The notes below the pieces were generated by a model. It worked only from the letters and a program-made list of their open reading frames with translations, did no database searches and was not told the origin of the DNA. A stretch of DNA of 64,000 nucleotides from Treponema socranskii subsp. buccale (lineage in GTDB: Bacteria; Spirochaetota; Spirochaetia; Treponematales; Treponemataceae): the NCBI RefSeq assembly GCF_024181585.1, contig NZ_CP054258.1, positions 1,302,001-1,366,000 on the forward strand, written 5' to 3'. Positions 1-8,033 of this stretch are shown here, piece after piece (the stretch's first letter is position 1; every line of letters starts with the position of its first letter). The translations under genes and the position numbers were made by a program.

Positions 1-525
1 CAGACAGCAGTCGTTTGCGAATTCCTGTACTTTCGGATCCGTCGAACCCTTGACGATACAGACGGCGCCCGTTTTGAAATCGCTGTGCACGTAAGTGCCC
101 GCAACCGCGTTTTCCGGCACATCGATAAGCGATACGTGCCGCACGGACATGTTTTCGCGGACCTTCGTCGCAAAAACGGTGAGCATATCGGAATGCTCCG
201 GTTCCACTTTCGTGTAGCCTTTTTCAAGCGTCAAATCGACGAGCTTTTGTCCGAGAGCTGTGAATTCGTCGTTTTTGGAAACGAAGTCCGTTTCGCACAC
301 GAGTTCGACGACCGCGATCTTATTTCCCTTTCTCTGAATGTAGATGCGGCCTTCCGCGGTCGCGCGGTCGGCTCTTTTTGCGACGGCGGCGAGTCCCTTT
401 TCTTTTAAAAGTTTTGCCGCTTTGTCGATATCGCCGTTCGTGTCTTCAAGCGCGCGCTTGCAGTCCATCATGCCGGCGCCCGTCGTTTCACGCAGCGTTT
501 TAATATCCGATGCTTTTATATTCAT
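1..525 (-). CDS. tsf: Elongation factor Ts (C-terminus outside window)
   Basis: Nucleotide-exchange factor that regenerates EF-Tu-GTP during translation in the cytoplasm. Translating the minus strand from the ATG at 523-525 gives an open frame of 175 codons running off the window edge. It opens with the UBA-like domain typical of EF-Ts (MNIKASDIKTLRETTGAGMM, then a CKRAL helix) and contains the EF-Tu contact motif TDFVSKN near residue 80. It lies downstream of rpsB in the same direction, the classic rpsB-tsf pair, but is separated by a 308-bp spacer that holds a palindromic repeat. Only the C-terminal dimerisation part is missing, because of the window boundary. Confidence 0.95.
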   Translation of the reverse strand, partial: MNIKASDIKTLRETTGAGMMDCKRALEDTNGDIDKAAKLLKEKGLAAVAKRADRATAEGRIYIQRKGNKIAVVELVCETDFVSKNDEFTALGQKLVDLTLEKGYTKVEPEHSDMLTVFATKVRENMSVRHVSLIDVPENAVAGTYVHSDFKTGAVCIVKGSTDPKVQEFANDCCL

Positions 526-833
526 TGTGTAACTCCAAAATTGTCCGGGACGTCCGAAAATGTACGCTTTCGGACATCGCCTTTCGTTAGTTGGTTTAAT
601 TTCGAGTTTAATAAAACTCGAAATTTTCCATCCGTTTTTCGCTTACCAACTGAACGGCGAGTTTCAAACGCAAATAAAATTGTGCGAAAGGCAAGGTTCC
701 GGCTGCGTGCCGTTTCGAGCGTTAGGCTTGCGAAAGCTTGCTCTAAAAGCTCGACCGCGGCTAAGCGGACGGGTTCTTGCTATAAGCACAACTTTTAGCT
801 ATCTTACTTTCAAAACTCGACATTCATACTTAG
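526..833. repeat. rpsB-tsf spacer with palindromic repeat element
   Basis: This non-coding spacer sits between two genes normally co-transcribed. It contains a perfect inverted repeat at 599-623 (arms TTTCGAGTTT and AAACTCGAAA) inside a wider AGTTGG/CCAACT pairing, and it ends with AAACTCGACAT near 813-823. The same 25-bp palindrome and the same terminal motif recur at 14246-14310 in the flx operon. I see no credible ORF here; the short open frames have no start context. Confidence 0.7.
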
Positions 834-1715
834 TTATTTGTCGCGGTAGATTTTATCTTCGTCGATAAGCTGATCCGCTTCCTTCGATTCCGTTTCGGCG
901 TCTTCTTCTTTTTTAGTTTCCGTCGGCTCGTAATTCGAATAGTCTTCGATTTCGACGTCGTTGTCTTTGACGGCGGCATCCGTCTGTATGTTTTCGTCTT
1001 CATCGTTCAAATTTTCGAGGATCTTTAAGCCCTGTTCATTGTCCGCTTCGATGACCGCATTCGCGATGATCGACGTAAACAGCGAAATGGCGCGGATGGC
1101 GTCGTCGTTGCCGGGAATAGGGTAGGTGATGCCTTCCGGATTGCAGTTCGTGTCGACGACGGCGATGATGGGAATGCCCATGCGGTGCGCTTCGGCGACG
1201 GCGATCTGCTCTTTATGCGTGTCGATGATGAACACGACACCCGGTAATTCTTTCATCTCTTTAATGCCGGCGAGGTTTTTTTCAAGTTTCGCTTTTTCTT
1301 TTTGCAGCGCGGAAACTTCTTTTTTCGTCAGATTGTCGAAAGTGCCGTCGACTTCCATCTTTTCGATTTTTTTAAGCCGCTGCAGCGATTTTTTGATCGT
1401 TGAAAAGTTTGTGAGCATACCGCCGAGCCAGCGGTTGTTGACGTAGAATTGACCGCAGCGTTCGGCTTCTTTTTGAATCGCCTGCTGCGCCTGTTTTTTC
1501 GTTCCGACGAAGAGGATCGATTTTCCCGCCGTCGTCGCTTTGCGTACGACTTCGTAGCTTTCTTTTATGGCCGCGATCGTCTTTTGCAAATCGATAATGT
1601 GAATCCCGTTCCGCTCAGCGAAGATATATTTCTTCATGCGGGGATCCCACCGCTTTACCTGATGACCGAAATGAACTCCCGATTCAAGCAGGTTTTTCAT
1701 GGTTACAACTGCCAT
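834..1715 (-). CDS. rpsB: 30S ribosomal protein S2 with long acidic C-terminal tail
   Basis: Small-subunit ribosomal protein that binds 16S rRNA and S1. The start [19 protein letters not shown] at 1715 is chosen because an AGGAG Shine-Dalgarno lies 8 bases upstream and the family begins this way; the open frame continues upstream to 1844 without family similarity. Signature stretches include [17 protein letters not shown] and [10 protein letters not shown]. At 293 residues it is longer than the usual ~240: the last ~50 residues are a Glu/Asp/Lys-rich tail that I infer to be disordered. A perfect 16-bp palindrome lies in the leader at 1732-1747. tsf follows downstream. Confidence 0.95.
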   Translation of the reverse strand: MAVVTMKNLLESGVHFGHQVKRWDPRMKKYIFAERNGIHIIDLQKTIAAIKESYEVVRKATTAGKSILFVGTKKQAQQAIQKEAERCGQFYVNNRWLGGMLTNFSTIKKSLQRLKKIEKMEVDGTFDNLTKKEVSALQKEKAKLEKNLAGIKEMKELPGVVFIIDTHKEQIAVAEAHRMGIPIIAVVDTNCNPEGITYPIPGNDDAIRAISLFTSIIANAVIEADNEQGLKILENLNDEDENIQTDAAVKDNDVEIEDYSNYEPTETKKEEDAETESKEADQLIDEDKIYRDK

Positions 1716-1731
1716 GACATACTCCTTCACC

Positions 1732-1747
1732 GGTATCGTACGATACC
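1732..1747. promoter_or_regulatory. 16-bp perfect palindrome in the rpsB leader
   Basis: GGTATCGTACGATACC is a perfect palindrome ending 17 bases from the rpsB start codon. It could fold into a leader hairpin involved in S2 autoregulation or be an operator. Its position between promoter region and ribosome binding site suggests control at the RNA level, which is an inference. Confidence 0.4.
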
Positions 1748-1846
1748 CCGAACTCTGTTTCTCGATGCGTCGTCTTTTATAAAAAAAGATCGACGTACGG
1801 AAGATCGTTTGCCCCTTAAGCCTACGACCCGGGGCGCACGGCACAG

Positions 1847-2437
1847 TTATTCGATAATCGAATAACCCTGCGACGCAAGAATATCATAAAGCTCCGAAAT
1901 CGGCAAGCCCTCGACACCGCTCGTCGTCCCCTGTATCTTTTTAATAAAACACGAAGCGAGGCTTTGAATGCGGTAGCCGCCGGCAGCACCGTGCCATTCG
2001 CCCGTTTCTATATACCATTCGATTTCACGCTCGCTCATCTCTTTGAAGGTCACTTCCGTAACGCTTTCGCGGACGACCGTCGTCTTTGTCCTGCCGCTGT
2101 AGAGCGCGATAACGGTTTTAACCGTATGTGTTTTTCCGCTCAATTCGCGGAGAAAGGCCGCCGCTTCTTCCTGATCCGAAGGCTTGCCGTAGATTTTATT
2201 GTTAAAGATAATAACCGTGTCGGCGGCGAGTACCCACGGGATTTCCCTGTCGGCGGCGAGCGAATGCACGACGGCCGCAACCTTTTCACGCGCGAAAATT
2301 TCCGGAACGTTTTCCGCCGGAAGAGAGGGCGATACGGTTTCGTCGATGTTCGGCATGATCACTTGATACGGAATGTGCAAGAGTTTCAGAATGTCCTGAC
2401 GGCGCGGCGACGACGACGCTAAAATAACGGGTTCCAT
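1847..2437 (-). CDS. maf: Maf-family nucleoside triphosphate pyrophosphatase
   Basis: House-cleaning enzyme that hydrolyses dTTP/UTP or modified nucleotides to the monophosphate and pyrophosphate. The protein of 196 residues is family length. It begins with the signature LASSSPRR close to the N-terminus, followed by the conserved IDET and by the catalytic-site regions AADTVI and GKP. It is transcribed with and upstream of rpsB (131-bp gap), with tRNA-Arg further upstream. Which nucleotide is preferred cannot be read with confidence. Confidence 0.9.
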   Translation of the reverse strand: MEPVILASSSPRRQDILKLLHIPYQVIMPNIDETVSPSLPAENVPEIFAREKVAAVVHSLAADREIPWVLAADTVIIFNNKIYGKPSDQEEAAAFLRELSGKTHTVKTVIALYSGRTKTTVVRESVTEVTFKEMSEREIEWYIETGEWHGAAGGYRIQSLASCFIKKIQGTTSGVEGLPISELYDILASQGYSIIE

Positions 2438-2532
2438 AATTTTTTACATCCTCAATAACTTTTTGTGCTCCAAAAGCATCTGACAATTGCCATTTTCAAA
2501 TGCCTGATTTTGCGTTGCCGTTTTACGGCGAT

Positions 2533-2605
<73 letters not shown>

Positions 2606-2723
2606 TTGTGCGCGGCGCAATCGCTTTGCCCCTTTGTGCCGCACGCATACATCAAAAAACGCCTGCACATTTCCGAATCGCCGCACGGAAACACTGCGAA
2701 ACGATAGTTTTTAATTGTATCGA

Positions 2724-3464
2724 TTACTTGCCGCTTCCCGAAGACGATGAGTCGAGCTTAATGCCCTTGAGCACTTCGAGCGCGCGCTTTCGCACCGCAC
2801 TCGTATAGTGATAGTCCGATGCGATCCGCGAAATTTCGTCGACCATCGCCCGTTTGTTTTCCGTACTGCCTGCAAGTTTTTCAAACGCGTCGAGCGTTTC
2901 GATCGCCATGCTGCTTGTGGGGTTCAATACGCGGTTTCGGTGATTTGCGAATGCGATAGCGTCGGCGGCTTCATCGTTTTCGTTTAAGCCCATCTCTCCG
3001 AGCGCGCGGATTGCGGCGGCCTGTACCATCGGCTCGTTGTCCGCAATCGCGATATTGATGAGCGTGTTTTTCGAGTGCTCGCCTCCGACTTTTGCGAGAA
3101 GCAGACAGGCTTTTCGTCTTACGTCGGGAAAATTGTTGGAGAGACGTCCGCCCGTCCTCGCTTGAGTCAAAAGACCTTCGCCTGCAAGCTGATCGAGAGC
3201 GGCGGCTACTTCTTCCGACGTATTGCCGCCTTTGATAATGCTTTCCAGATATTCGAGGGCGACGAGTTTGTTGTCGTACGAATCCGAGCGGGCGAGGGTC
3301 AGCACGACCGTACCGTCGACGTCGCTCAAATATTCGTTTTCAACCGACCTTTCGCTCCGTTTCGCGGAATCGTTTTTTTTCTGGACTTGCTGTTCCTGTG
3401 CAAAAAGCACGGAAGCTGCCGCCATATACACGGCTGCACAAAACGCGATCTTATCAAATTTCAT
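2724..3464 (-). CDS. Exported HEAT-repeat protein
   Basis: Secreted or periplasmic protein of 246 residues, probably a protein-binding scaffold. The start at 3464 (MKFDKIAFCAAV) is preferred over upstream codons because it has an AGGAGA site about 9 bases upstream and gives a clean signal peptide ending ASVLFAQ. The mature part consists of alpha-helical repeats of HEAT character (for example VRRKACLLLAKVGG and VQAAAIRALGEMG) spaced about 35 residues apart. The C-terminus is a Ser/Gly-rich tail. It belongs to a run of exported proteins on the minus strand. Its binding partner is unknown. Confidence 0.75.
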   Translation of the reverse strand: MKFDKIAFCAAVYMAAASVLFAQEQQVQKKNDSAKRSERSVENEYLSDVDGTVVLTLARSDSYDNKLVALEYLESIIKGGNTSEEVAAALDQLAGEGLLTQARTGGRLSNNFPDVRRKACLLLAKVGGEHSKNTLINIAIADNEPMVQAAAIRALGEMGLNENDEAADAIAFANHRNRVLNPTSSMAIETLDAFEKLAGSTENKRAMVDEISRIASDYHYTSAVRKRALEVLKGIKLDSSSSGSGK

Positions 3465-3591
3465 CTGCCCTGTCTCCTGTAAAACTTTTACGAAAGCGGC
3501 GGCTTCCGAAAAGTTTTTTAGCCTTTTCATTATTGTATAAAAAATCGCAAAAAAAATCAATGTTCGAATTGCGTGAGCGAAAGCGCCTCCG

Positions 3592-4137
3592 TCAATCGAT
3601 GGGGGGAATATGGACGAGCCACTTTCCGTTTATTTTGTTAAAATAATAATAGATGATATCGGTATCCTGGCTCACTTGAACGGCTTTGACGTCCGTCTTC
3701 GAATCGTATCTGATTTCATCGACTTTACGTCCTTTGCGCGACGGGACGAAGATGTAGGTAAAATAATCGCGCAGGCTGTTCATGCGCAGCCCCTTGACCG
3801 GAAGCATCTTCGATGCGCGCTGCAGGTTTTTAGGATTCGACCAATAGCGTATCGATTCGTCGTCGATAAATTTGAGCCATGCTTCATAACGGCCGGCCGC
3901 CATGATGTCCGAGAGCTCGTCGATCGTCGCCATGATCGCGGTTTTGTCGTCTTCGAACGTTTTTTTCGTCACATCGACATTGTTGACCGATCGGAGGTAT
4001 TCTTCGTTTTCGGCAGCCGTTTTATCGTTCGATGAGGAGGGCGATACCTGTGCGGAAGGCATAGATGCGCACGATACGATCAGCGCCAGCGATAACGCAC
4101 AGCCGATAAGTGGTACGATTTTTTTTATTTTTTTCAT
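3592..4137 (-). CDS. Putative lipoprotein, function unknown
   Basis: A protein of 181 residues with a basic N-terminus (MKKIKKIV), a hydrophobic core and a lipobox-like site ending LIVSC, so it is probably acylated and membrane anchored. The mature region has no domain I recognise; a long helical segment (residues 60-100) precedes a C-terminal part rich in Tyr, Asp and Lys ending VHIPPID. Its promoter is unusually clear (separate entry) and places the predicted transcript start only about 2 bases before the ATG, with no Shine-Dalgarno. It lies just downstream of another exported protein. Confidence 0.7.
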   Translation of the reverse strand: MKKIKKIVPLIGCALSLALIVSCASMPSAQVSPSSSNDKTAAENEEYLRSVNNVDVTKKTFEDDKTAIMATIDELSDIMAAGRYEAWLKFIDDESIRYWSNPKNLQRASKMLPVKGLRMNSLRDYFTYIFVPSRKGRKVDEIRYDSKTDVKAVQVSQDTDIIYYYFNKINGKWLVHIPPID

Positions 4138-4146
4138 GATGTTCTA

Positions 4147-4175
4147 ACTATACAACCCATTGCGCGTTTCGTCAA
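4147..4175 (-). promoter_or_regulatory. Sigma70-type promoter of the lipoprotein gene
   Basis: On the minus strand TTGACG (4170-4175) and TATAGT (4147-4152) are separated by exactly 17 bp. The ATG follows 9 bases after the -10 box, so the predicted mRNA has essentially no leader. Confidence 0.7.
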
Positions 4176-4209
4176 ATGGAAAAAACATTGACGGTGCCCG
4201 TCGTTTTCT

Positions 4210-5931
4210 TTACCGTGCCAAGTTGCTGAACGCTTCCTCCATATTTTTTACATTTCCCTCGGTATAATCGCTGAAGCGGAACAACAGCTTTTCGACTTCG
4301 GCGGTGATAAAGGGTTTGCCTGATTTCAGTTCGTCCGCAGCGATGGCGCCGAACGTCTTTCCCAAATCGTAAAACCATACTTCGCCCAAAACCGTGTCGC
4401 TCCATTTTGTCCCCTTATACACGCTGTCGATAGAGAGACGGTAGGTACCCGGAAGCAATATGCAGGGATTTTTGTTCGCATTGGCAGAGAGCCATCTTGT
4501 TTCGGTTTCCCGGTCGTCAAGCCGGAAGCCAGCATATAAGTCGACGAGGTTTAATTTCCGTTTTTCATGCGTTTTGACGTTTTCAAGCGTCATCGTTTTT
4601 ATTCGATTGTTCTTTGCCCACGTCAACTCTTTACGATCGTGAATATCGGAAAGCACCGTGGAATCTTCGCCCCACGATTCTTGTTCATCCGTATAATTCC
4701 GTGTCAAACCGTTGGTCATAAACGGACCGAAAACCGTCGATGTCAGCGTAAACCCGATCCATTCTCCGATACCGTCGCCTTTTGCGCCCTCGACCCAGCC
4801 GTTCAAAAACTCCCCGTCAAAAGAGCATTCGGGTTTGTACGAAGAAGATTTTTCATCGGTGATTTTAAAGCTTCCGTCGAGAAAAGAGGAAGCGCTGATA
4901 TTTCGGACAAAGTCTTGCTTTTCGCGGTTTTGCATAAAAGCCCATCCCATTTCCTCTCCAAACATATACCCGGTGAATTCAAAATATTCGTGTGCGGAAG
5001 GTTTGTAATTTCGCGCGCACAGGATGATGCCGTCGTCATAAGAATAGCTGCCGAAGCCGAAAAGACTCTTTCGCTCAAATTGTGCGACGGAATTGTGCAC
5101 CGTAACTTCGTCATCGGTCAGCAAAACGAAGTTTTTTATGTTTCCCGCCCACGTACCGCCGGTCGAAATGTCGTAAATGCTTTTGTAAACCGTTCCGCGG
5201 TAGCCGCCTTTGTCGGTATCCGTTGCGTAGGTAATGTCGACGACGGATGATGAAAAAGCGGGGAACTCCAGTTCGTGGTAAAAGTGCAGTTTTAGCGTAA
5301 TTTCACCGTTATAAACCGGCTGTCCGCTCCATTTTTCGGGGACTTTCATTTCACTGTCCTGAACGACGCTTGTTTCGATGCCGACGTGCGTAATCGGAAC
5401 TTTTTTGCCGTTTAAGAGGATGTTTACACCCTCGTAAATCGTTTTCCGTTTGTTATAGGGAGCATCCTCGCGGTAGAACTTGTCAAGCTGTTTTTTATAT
5501 TCGGCATAGGGGATGACGCGCAATTTTTTATCGATTTCCAAAGGGACGGCGGTAATCGCTTGGAATGACTTCGATTGGACTTTTCTGCCGAATGCGATAT
5601 CCAAGGCCGTCAAGTTGTACACGTCACGGTAATCGCTTGCGACGATTTGTGTGCCGTCAAATTCATACGGAATTGTAATAACGATCGGAAAAGCGCAGGG
5701 TACCTTTCGTTTTTGCGCCGTAAGATTTTTAAAATCGAAAAGCGCGCGTACCGTATGCCGCTTTTGGTTGACATACAAAAACTCGCTTTCCAATGCGATT
5801 TCTTTATTCGGCTCCGTAACGTAAATGTTGCCGTACGACCAATCTTCAATGTATCTCGAACCGCCGTCATCGGCAAATCCGACGCCGATCGCGCTTACGG
5901 ACAGCAACAGCATTATAATCGTTTTTTTCAT
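4210..5931 (-). CDS. Large exported protein of unknown function
   Basis: 573 residues with a typical signal peptide (MKKTIIMLLLSVSAIGVGFA, then DDGG). The mature protein is rich in aromatic residues and in beta-prone segments, with no cysteine lipobox, so a periplasmic or surface location is inferred. I do not recognise a domain. A GAGGT site lies about 9 bases before the ATG and a TATACT box slightly further upstream. It could form an operon with the downstream lipoprotein, although that gene has its own promoter. Confidence 0.7.
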   Translation of the reverse strand: MKKTIIMLLLSVSAIGVGFADDGGSRYIEDWSYGNIYVTEPNKEIALESEFLYVNQKRHTVRALFDFKNLTAQKRKVPCAFPIVITIPYEFDGTQIVASDYRDVYNLTALDIAFGRKVQSKSFQAITAVPLEIDKKLRVIPYAEYKKQLDKFYREDAPYNKRKTIYEGVNILLNGKKVPITHVGIETSVVQDSEMKVPEKWSGQPVYNGEITLKLHFYHELEFPAFSSSVVDITYATDTDKGGYRGTVYKSIYDISTGGTWAGNIKNFVLLTDDEVTVHNSVAQFERKSLFGFGSYSYDDGIILCARNYKPSAHEYFEFTGYMFGEEMGWAFMQNREKQDFVRNISASSFLDGSFKITDEKSSSYKPECSFDGEFLNGWVEGAKGDGIGEWIGFTLTSTVFGPFMTNGLTRNYTDEQESWGEDSTVLSDIHDRKELTWAKNNRIKTMTLENVKTHEKRKLNLVDLYAGFRLDDRETETRWLSANANKNPCILLPGTYRLSIDSVYKGTKWSDTVLGEVWFYDLGKTFGAIAADELKSGKPFITAEVEKLLFRFSDYTEGNVKNMEEAFSNLAR

Positions 5932-5997
5932 CGTTTTACCTCATGAGCAGTATACTTATCTGCAAATAAAACGGCTACAAAGCACTGTGACGTCACC

Positions 5998-6026
5998 TTG
6001 TACAATTTCCGATCCCGCGTTACTAT
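5998..6026 (+). promoter_or_regulatory. coaD promoter predicting a leaderless mRNA
   Basis: TTGTAC (5998-6003), a 17-bp spacer and TACTAT (6021-6026) are followed after only 6 bases by the coaD ATG at 6033. Transcription would begin at or next to the start codon, and no Shine-Dalgarno is present. Confidence 0.7.
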
Positions 6027-6032
6027 GATCGT

Positions 6033-6512
6033 ATGACAACAGCAGTATTTCCCGGTTCGTTCGACCCTCCGACGAACGGGCATTTAAGCATTATCAAAAG
6101 AGCGAGCAAGCTCTTCGATAAAATCGATGTCGTCATCGCGGTAAACTCGAACAAACAGTATCTCTTTACGGAAGAGGAGCGCTGCCGCATGATGGAAGAA
6201 ATCATCAAGCCGTACAAAAACGTGACGCTCCATTTATGCAGCGAGCTTGTCGCGCAGTATGCGAAAAAAACGGGTGCAAACGTATTGCTGCGCGGTATCC
6301 GCAATACGAACGATTTCGCATACGAATTCGATCTGTCGCTGATGAATCACATGCTGAACCCCGACATCGAAACGCTTTTTATACCGACGGAGCAGCGTTA
6401 CGTCATCGTCAAATCGAGTTCGATAAAAGAGCTCGCGCAGTATCACGGGGATATTTCGTCGATGGTACCGCCGATCGTCGAAGCGGCGCTGAAAGAAAAA
6501 TTCGGCCGGTGA
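6033..6512 (+). CDS. coaD: Phosphopantetheine adenylyltransferase
   Basis: Penultimate step of coenzyme A synthesis: joins ATP and 4'-phosphopantetheine to give dephospho-CoA and pyrophosphate. The 159-residue length fits the family. The nucleotidylyltransferase signature PGSFDPPTNGHLSII lies at residues 6-20 (T/HxGH motif), followed by LLRGIRN near residue 90 and the C-terminal SSSIKEL motif. It is the first gene of a plus-strand block and is driven by a promoter whose -10 box ends 6 bases before the ATG. acpP, whose product needs the CoA-derived arm, lies two genes downstream. Confidence 0.95.
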   Translation: MTTAVFPGSFDPPTNGHLSIIKRASKLFDKIDVVIAVNSNKQYLFTEEERCRMMEEIIKPYKNVTLHLCSELVAQYAKKTGANVLLRGIRNTNDFAYEFDLSLMNHMLNPDIETLFIPTEQRYVIVKSSSIKELAQYHGDISSMVPPIVEAALKEKFGR

Positions 6513-6540
6513 ATATGCCGATACACTGCCGAAAAAAGCG

Positions 6541-6601
6541 TTGACTAAAAACGGAAAAATGTTATAATAGATTGACATTCGGCTGGAAACTGTTGTACTA
6601 T
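6541..6601 (+). promoter_or_regulatory. Tandem promoters upstream of rpmF-acpP
   Basis: Two consecutive sigma70-like promoters: TTGACT (6541-6546) with TATAAT (6563-6568), 16-bp spacing; and TTGACA (6572-6577) with TACTAT (6596-6601), 18-bp spacing. They precede the rpmF Shine-Dalgarno region and presumably drive rpmF and acpP. Confidence 0.7.
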
Positions 6602-6638
6602 TGACCGCAGTTATTCAGAAAAAGCGAGGTTTAATATA

Positions 6639-6827
6639 ATGGCAGTACCCAGATCAAAAACTTCAAAAGCCGTGACGAAAAGACGGCAGGGTGTGAATAT
6701 GCATCTTGTGGCACCGCAGCTTGTTCCGTGCAACAACTGCGGGAACCTTGTGCAGCCGCACCGTGTGTGTCCGAAATGCGGGTTTTACCGCGGACGTCAG
6801 GTAATTACGCCGGAATCAAACGGCTGA
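6639..6827 (+). CDS. rpmF: 50S ribosomal protein L32
   Basis: Small zinc-ribbon ribosomal protein of 62 residues. It starts MAVPRSKTSKAVTKRR as is typical for L32 and carries an intact C4 zinc site: CNNC near residue 32 and CPKC near residue 45. A GAGG site lies about 9 bases upstream. Its position directly before acpP follows the common bacterial link of rpmF to fatty-acid genes. Confidence 0.95.
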   Translation: MAVPRSKTSKAVTKRRQGVNMHLVAPQLVPCNNCGNLVQPHRVCPKCGFYRGRQVITPESNG

Positions 6828-6843
6828 TGCAGGGAGCATGAAC

Positions 6844-7086
6844 ATGGACGAATTATTCAACAAAATCCAGAAACTCATTGCCGAGAAGCTGGAAATCGAT
6901 GAAAGCAAAATCACCCTCGATTCCTCATTCAGAGGAGATCTCGGTGCGGACAGTCTCGATACCTACGAGCTCGTCTACGCGATCGAAGAAGAATTGGGCG
7001 TGAGCATTCCCGACGACAAAGCGAACGAATTCGAAACCGTCCGCGATGCCTATGAATTCATCAAAGCCGAGCAGGCAAAAAAATAA
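6844..7086 (+). CDS. acpP: Acyl carrier protein
   Basis: Carrier of acyl intermediates in fatty-acid synthesis, modified with 4'-phosphopantetheine. The phosphopantetheine attachment motif GADSLDTYELV is intact, with the acceptor serine near residue 37. The acidic helical protein is family length (80 residues). I place the start at 6844 because GGGAG then sits 7 bases upstream; an in-frame ATG at 6838 is only one base from that site. An intrinsic terminator follows at 7112. Confidence 0.95.
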   Translation: MDELFNKIQKLIAEKLEIDESKITLDSSFRGDLGADSLDTYELVYAIEEELGVSIPDDKANEFETVRDAYEFIKAEQAKK

Positions 7087-7111
7087 CGCAGCCGTTGAGG
7101 CGTCTTATGAT

Positions 7112-7143
7112 AAAAACACAAGCTTCGTGCTTGTGTTTTTTTT
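7112..7143 (+). terminator. Rho-independent terminator after acpP
   Basis: An inverted repeat ACACAAGC/GCTTGTGT with a 5-nt loop, extended by A/T pairs, is followed by a run of eight or more T. It ends the rpmF-acpP transcript and lies immediately before rnc. Confidence 0.85.
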
Positions 7144-7163
7144 ATGATGCAGGTTGCAGAACA

Positions 7164-7922
7164 ATGCGCATAAAACGGAAAAACTTTTTAAGCGAACGCA
7201 AAAAACGACTCCTCGCATTTTGTAAGCCTCTCGGCTTGCGCTTTCACGATCTTTCGCTTCTTGAACTCGCGTTCCGTCATCGTTCCTACTCGAACGAAGA
7301 CGACGATAAACGTCCCGTCAATAACGAACGCCTCGAATTTTTAGGCGATTCGGTGCTCGGGCTTGCGGCGGCGGCATATCTGTACAAAACCTTCGAAGAC
7401 AACCCCGAAGGGGATTTGGCAAAAATCAAAGCCGTTGTCGTTTCGGAAAAAACGCTCGCGCCGATCGCGCTCCGCTTCGGTATCGATAAAATGCTCGTTT
7501 TGGGACACGGAGAGGAGCTGAGCGGCGGCAGGCAAAAGCCCGCCATTCTCGCCGACTGCATGGAATCGATCATCGGCGCGTACTTTCTCGACTCGGGCTA
7601 TGCGGCCGCCGAAAAATACGTGCTTTCGTTTCTCGTCTCCGAAATCGAAAAAGTGCACGACGACCGCGGCTCGAAAGATTATAAAACGCTGCTTCAGGAA
7701 TTGTATCAAAAAAAGACAAAAGAGTGTCCCCGTTATGAAACGGTGAGCGTCACGGGTCCCGATCACGACCGCACGTTTTCCGTTACGGTGCACCTCGGAG
7801 ATGCCGCATACGGCCCCGAAAGCGGCAAAAGCAAAAAAGAAGCCGAACAGAAAGCCGCCAAAAAAGCGTATACGGTTCTGACCGGGCTTGTACAAAACTG
7901 CAAGCCTATCGGCTTGTTTTGA
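7164..7922 (+). CDS. rnc: Ribonuclease III
   Basis: Double-strand-specific endoribonuclease that processes rRNA precursors and structured mRNAs. The RNase III signature NNERLEFLGDSVLG is near residue 55, with further catalytic acidic residues in the LADCMESIIGAYFLD region. A C-terminal double-stranded RNA-binding domain ends with the KSKKEAEQKAAKKAY helix. The start at 7164 (MRIKRKNFLSER) is chosen because codons further upstream lie inside the acpP terminator. Length is 252 residues. Termination before it suggests its own promoter or read-through. Confidence 0.93.
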   Translation: MRIKRKNFLSERKKRLLAFCKPLGLRFHDLSLLELAFRHRSYSNEDDDKRPVNNERLEFLGDSVLGLAAAAYLYKTFEDNPEGDLAKIKAVVVSEKTLAPIALRFGIDKMLVLGHGEELSGGRQKPAILADCMESIIGAYFLDSGYAAAEKYVLSFLVSEIEKVHDDRGSKDYKTLLQELYQKKTKECPRYETVSVTGPDHDRTFSVTVHLGDAAYGPESGKSKKEAEQKAAKKAYTVLTGLVQNCKPIGLF

Positions 7923-7965
7923 AAGGAAGTTTATCATAGTATCCGCTAAAGCGGATTGCGAATCG

Positions 7966-7991
7966 GTTTTTGGACAGCTTCCTTGATTTTA
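7966..7991 (+). repeat. 26-bp sequence shared with the MITE at 49503-49648
   Basis: This stretch upstream of the cyclase gene is identical over 26 bp to 49526-49551, which lies inside a miniature transposable element. The similarity continues imperfectly (TGCGAC shortly after in both). It looks like a decayed piece of the same element; full terminal repeats are not seen here. Confidence 0.6.
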
Positions 7992-8033
7992 GATGCGACA
8001 GATGCGTAAATTCGTGTTATACTGAAAGGCAGT

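Noticed and set aside
599-833. attC site in the rpsB-tsf spacer (a GTTAGGC core occurs near 721)
   Set aside because: No matching left arm of the type seen in the cassette array and no cassette gene follows; it is better explained as part of the palindromic repeat.
1716-1844. N-terminal extension of S2
   Set aside because: The extra 43 residues have no S2 similarity, and a strong Shine-Dalgarno marks the ATG at 1715.
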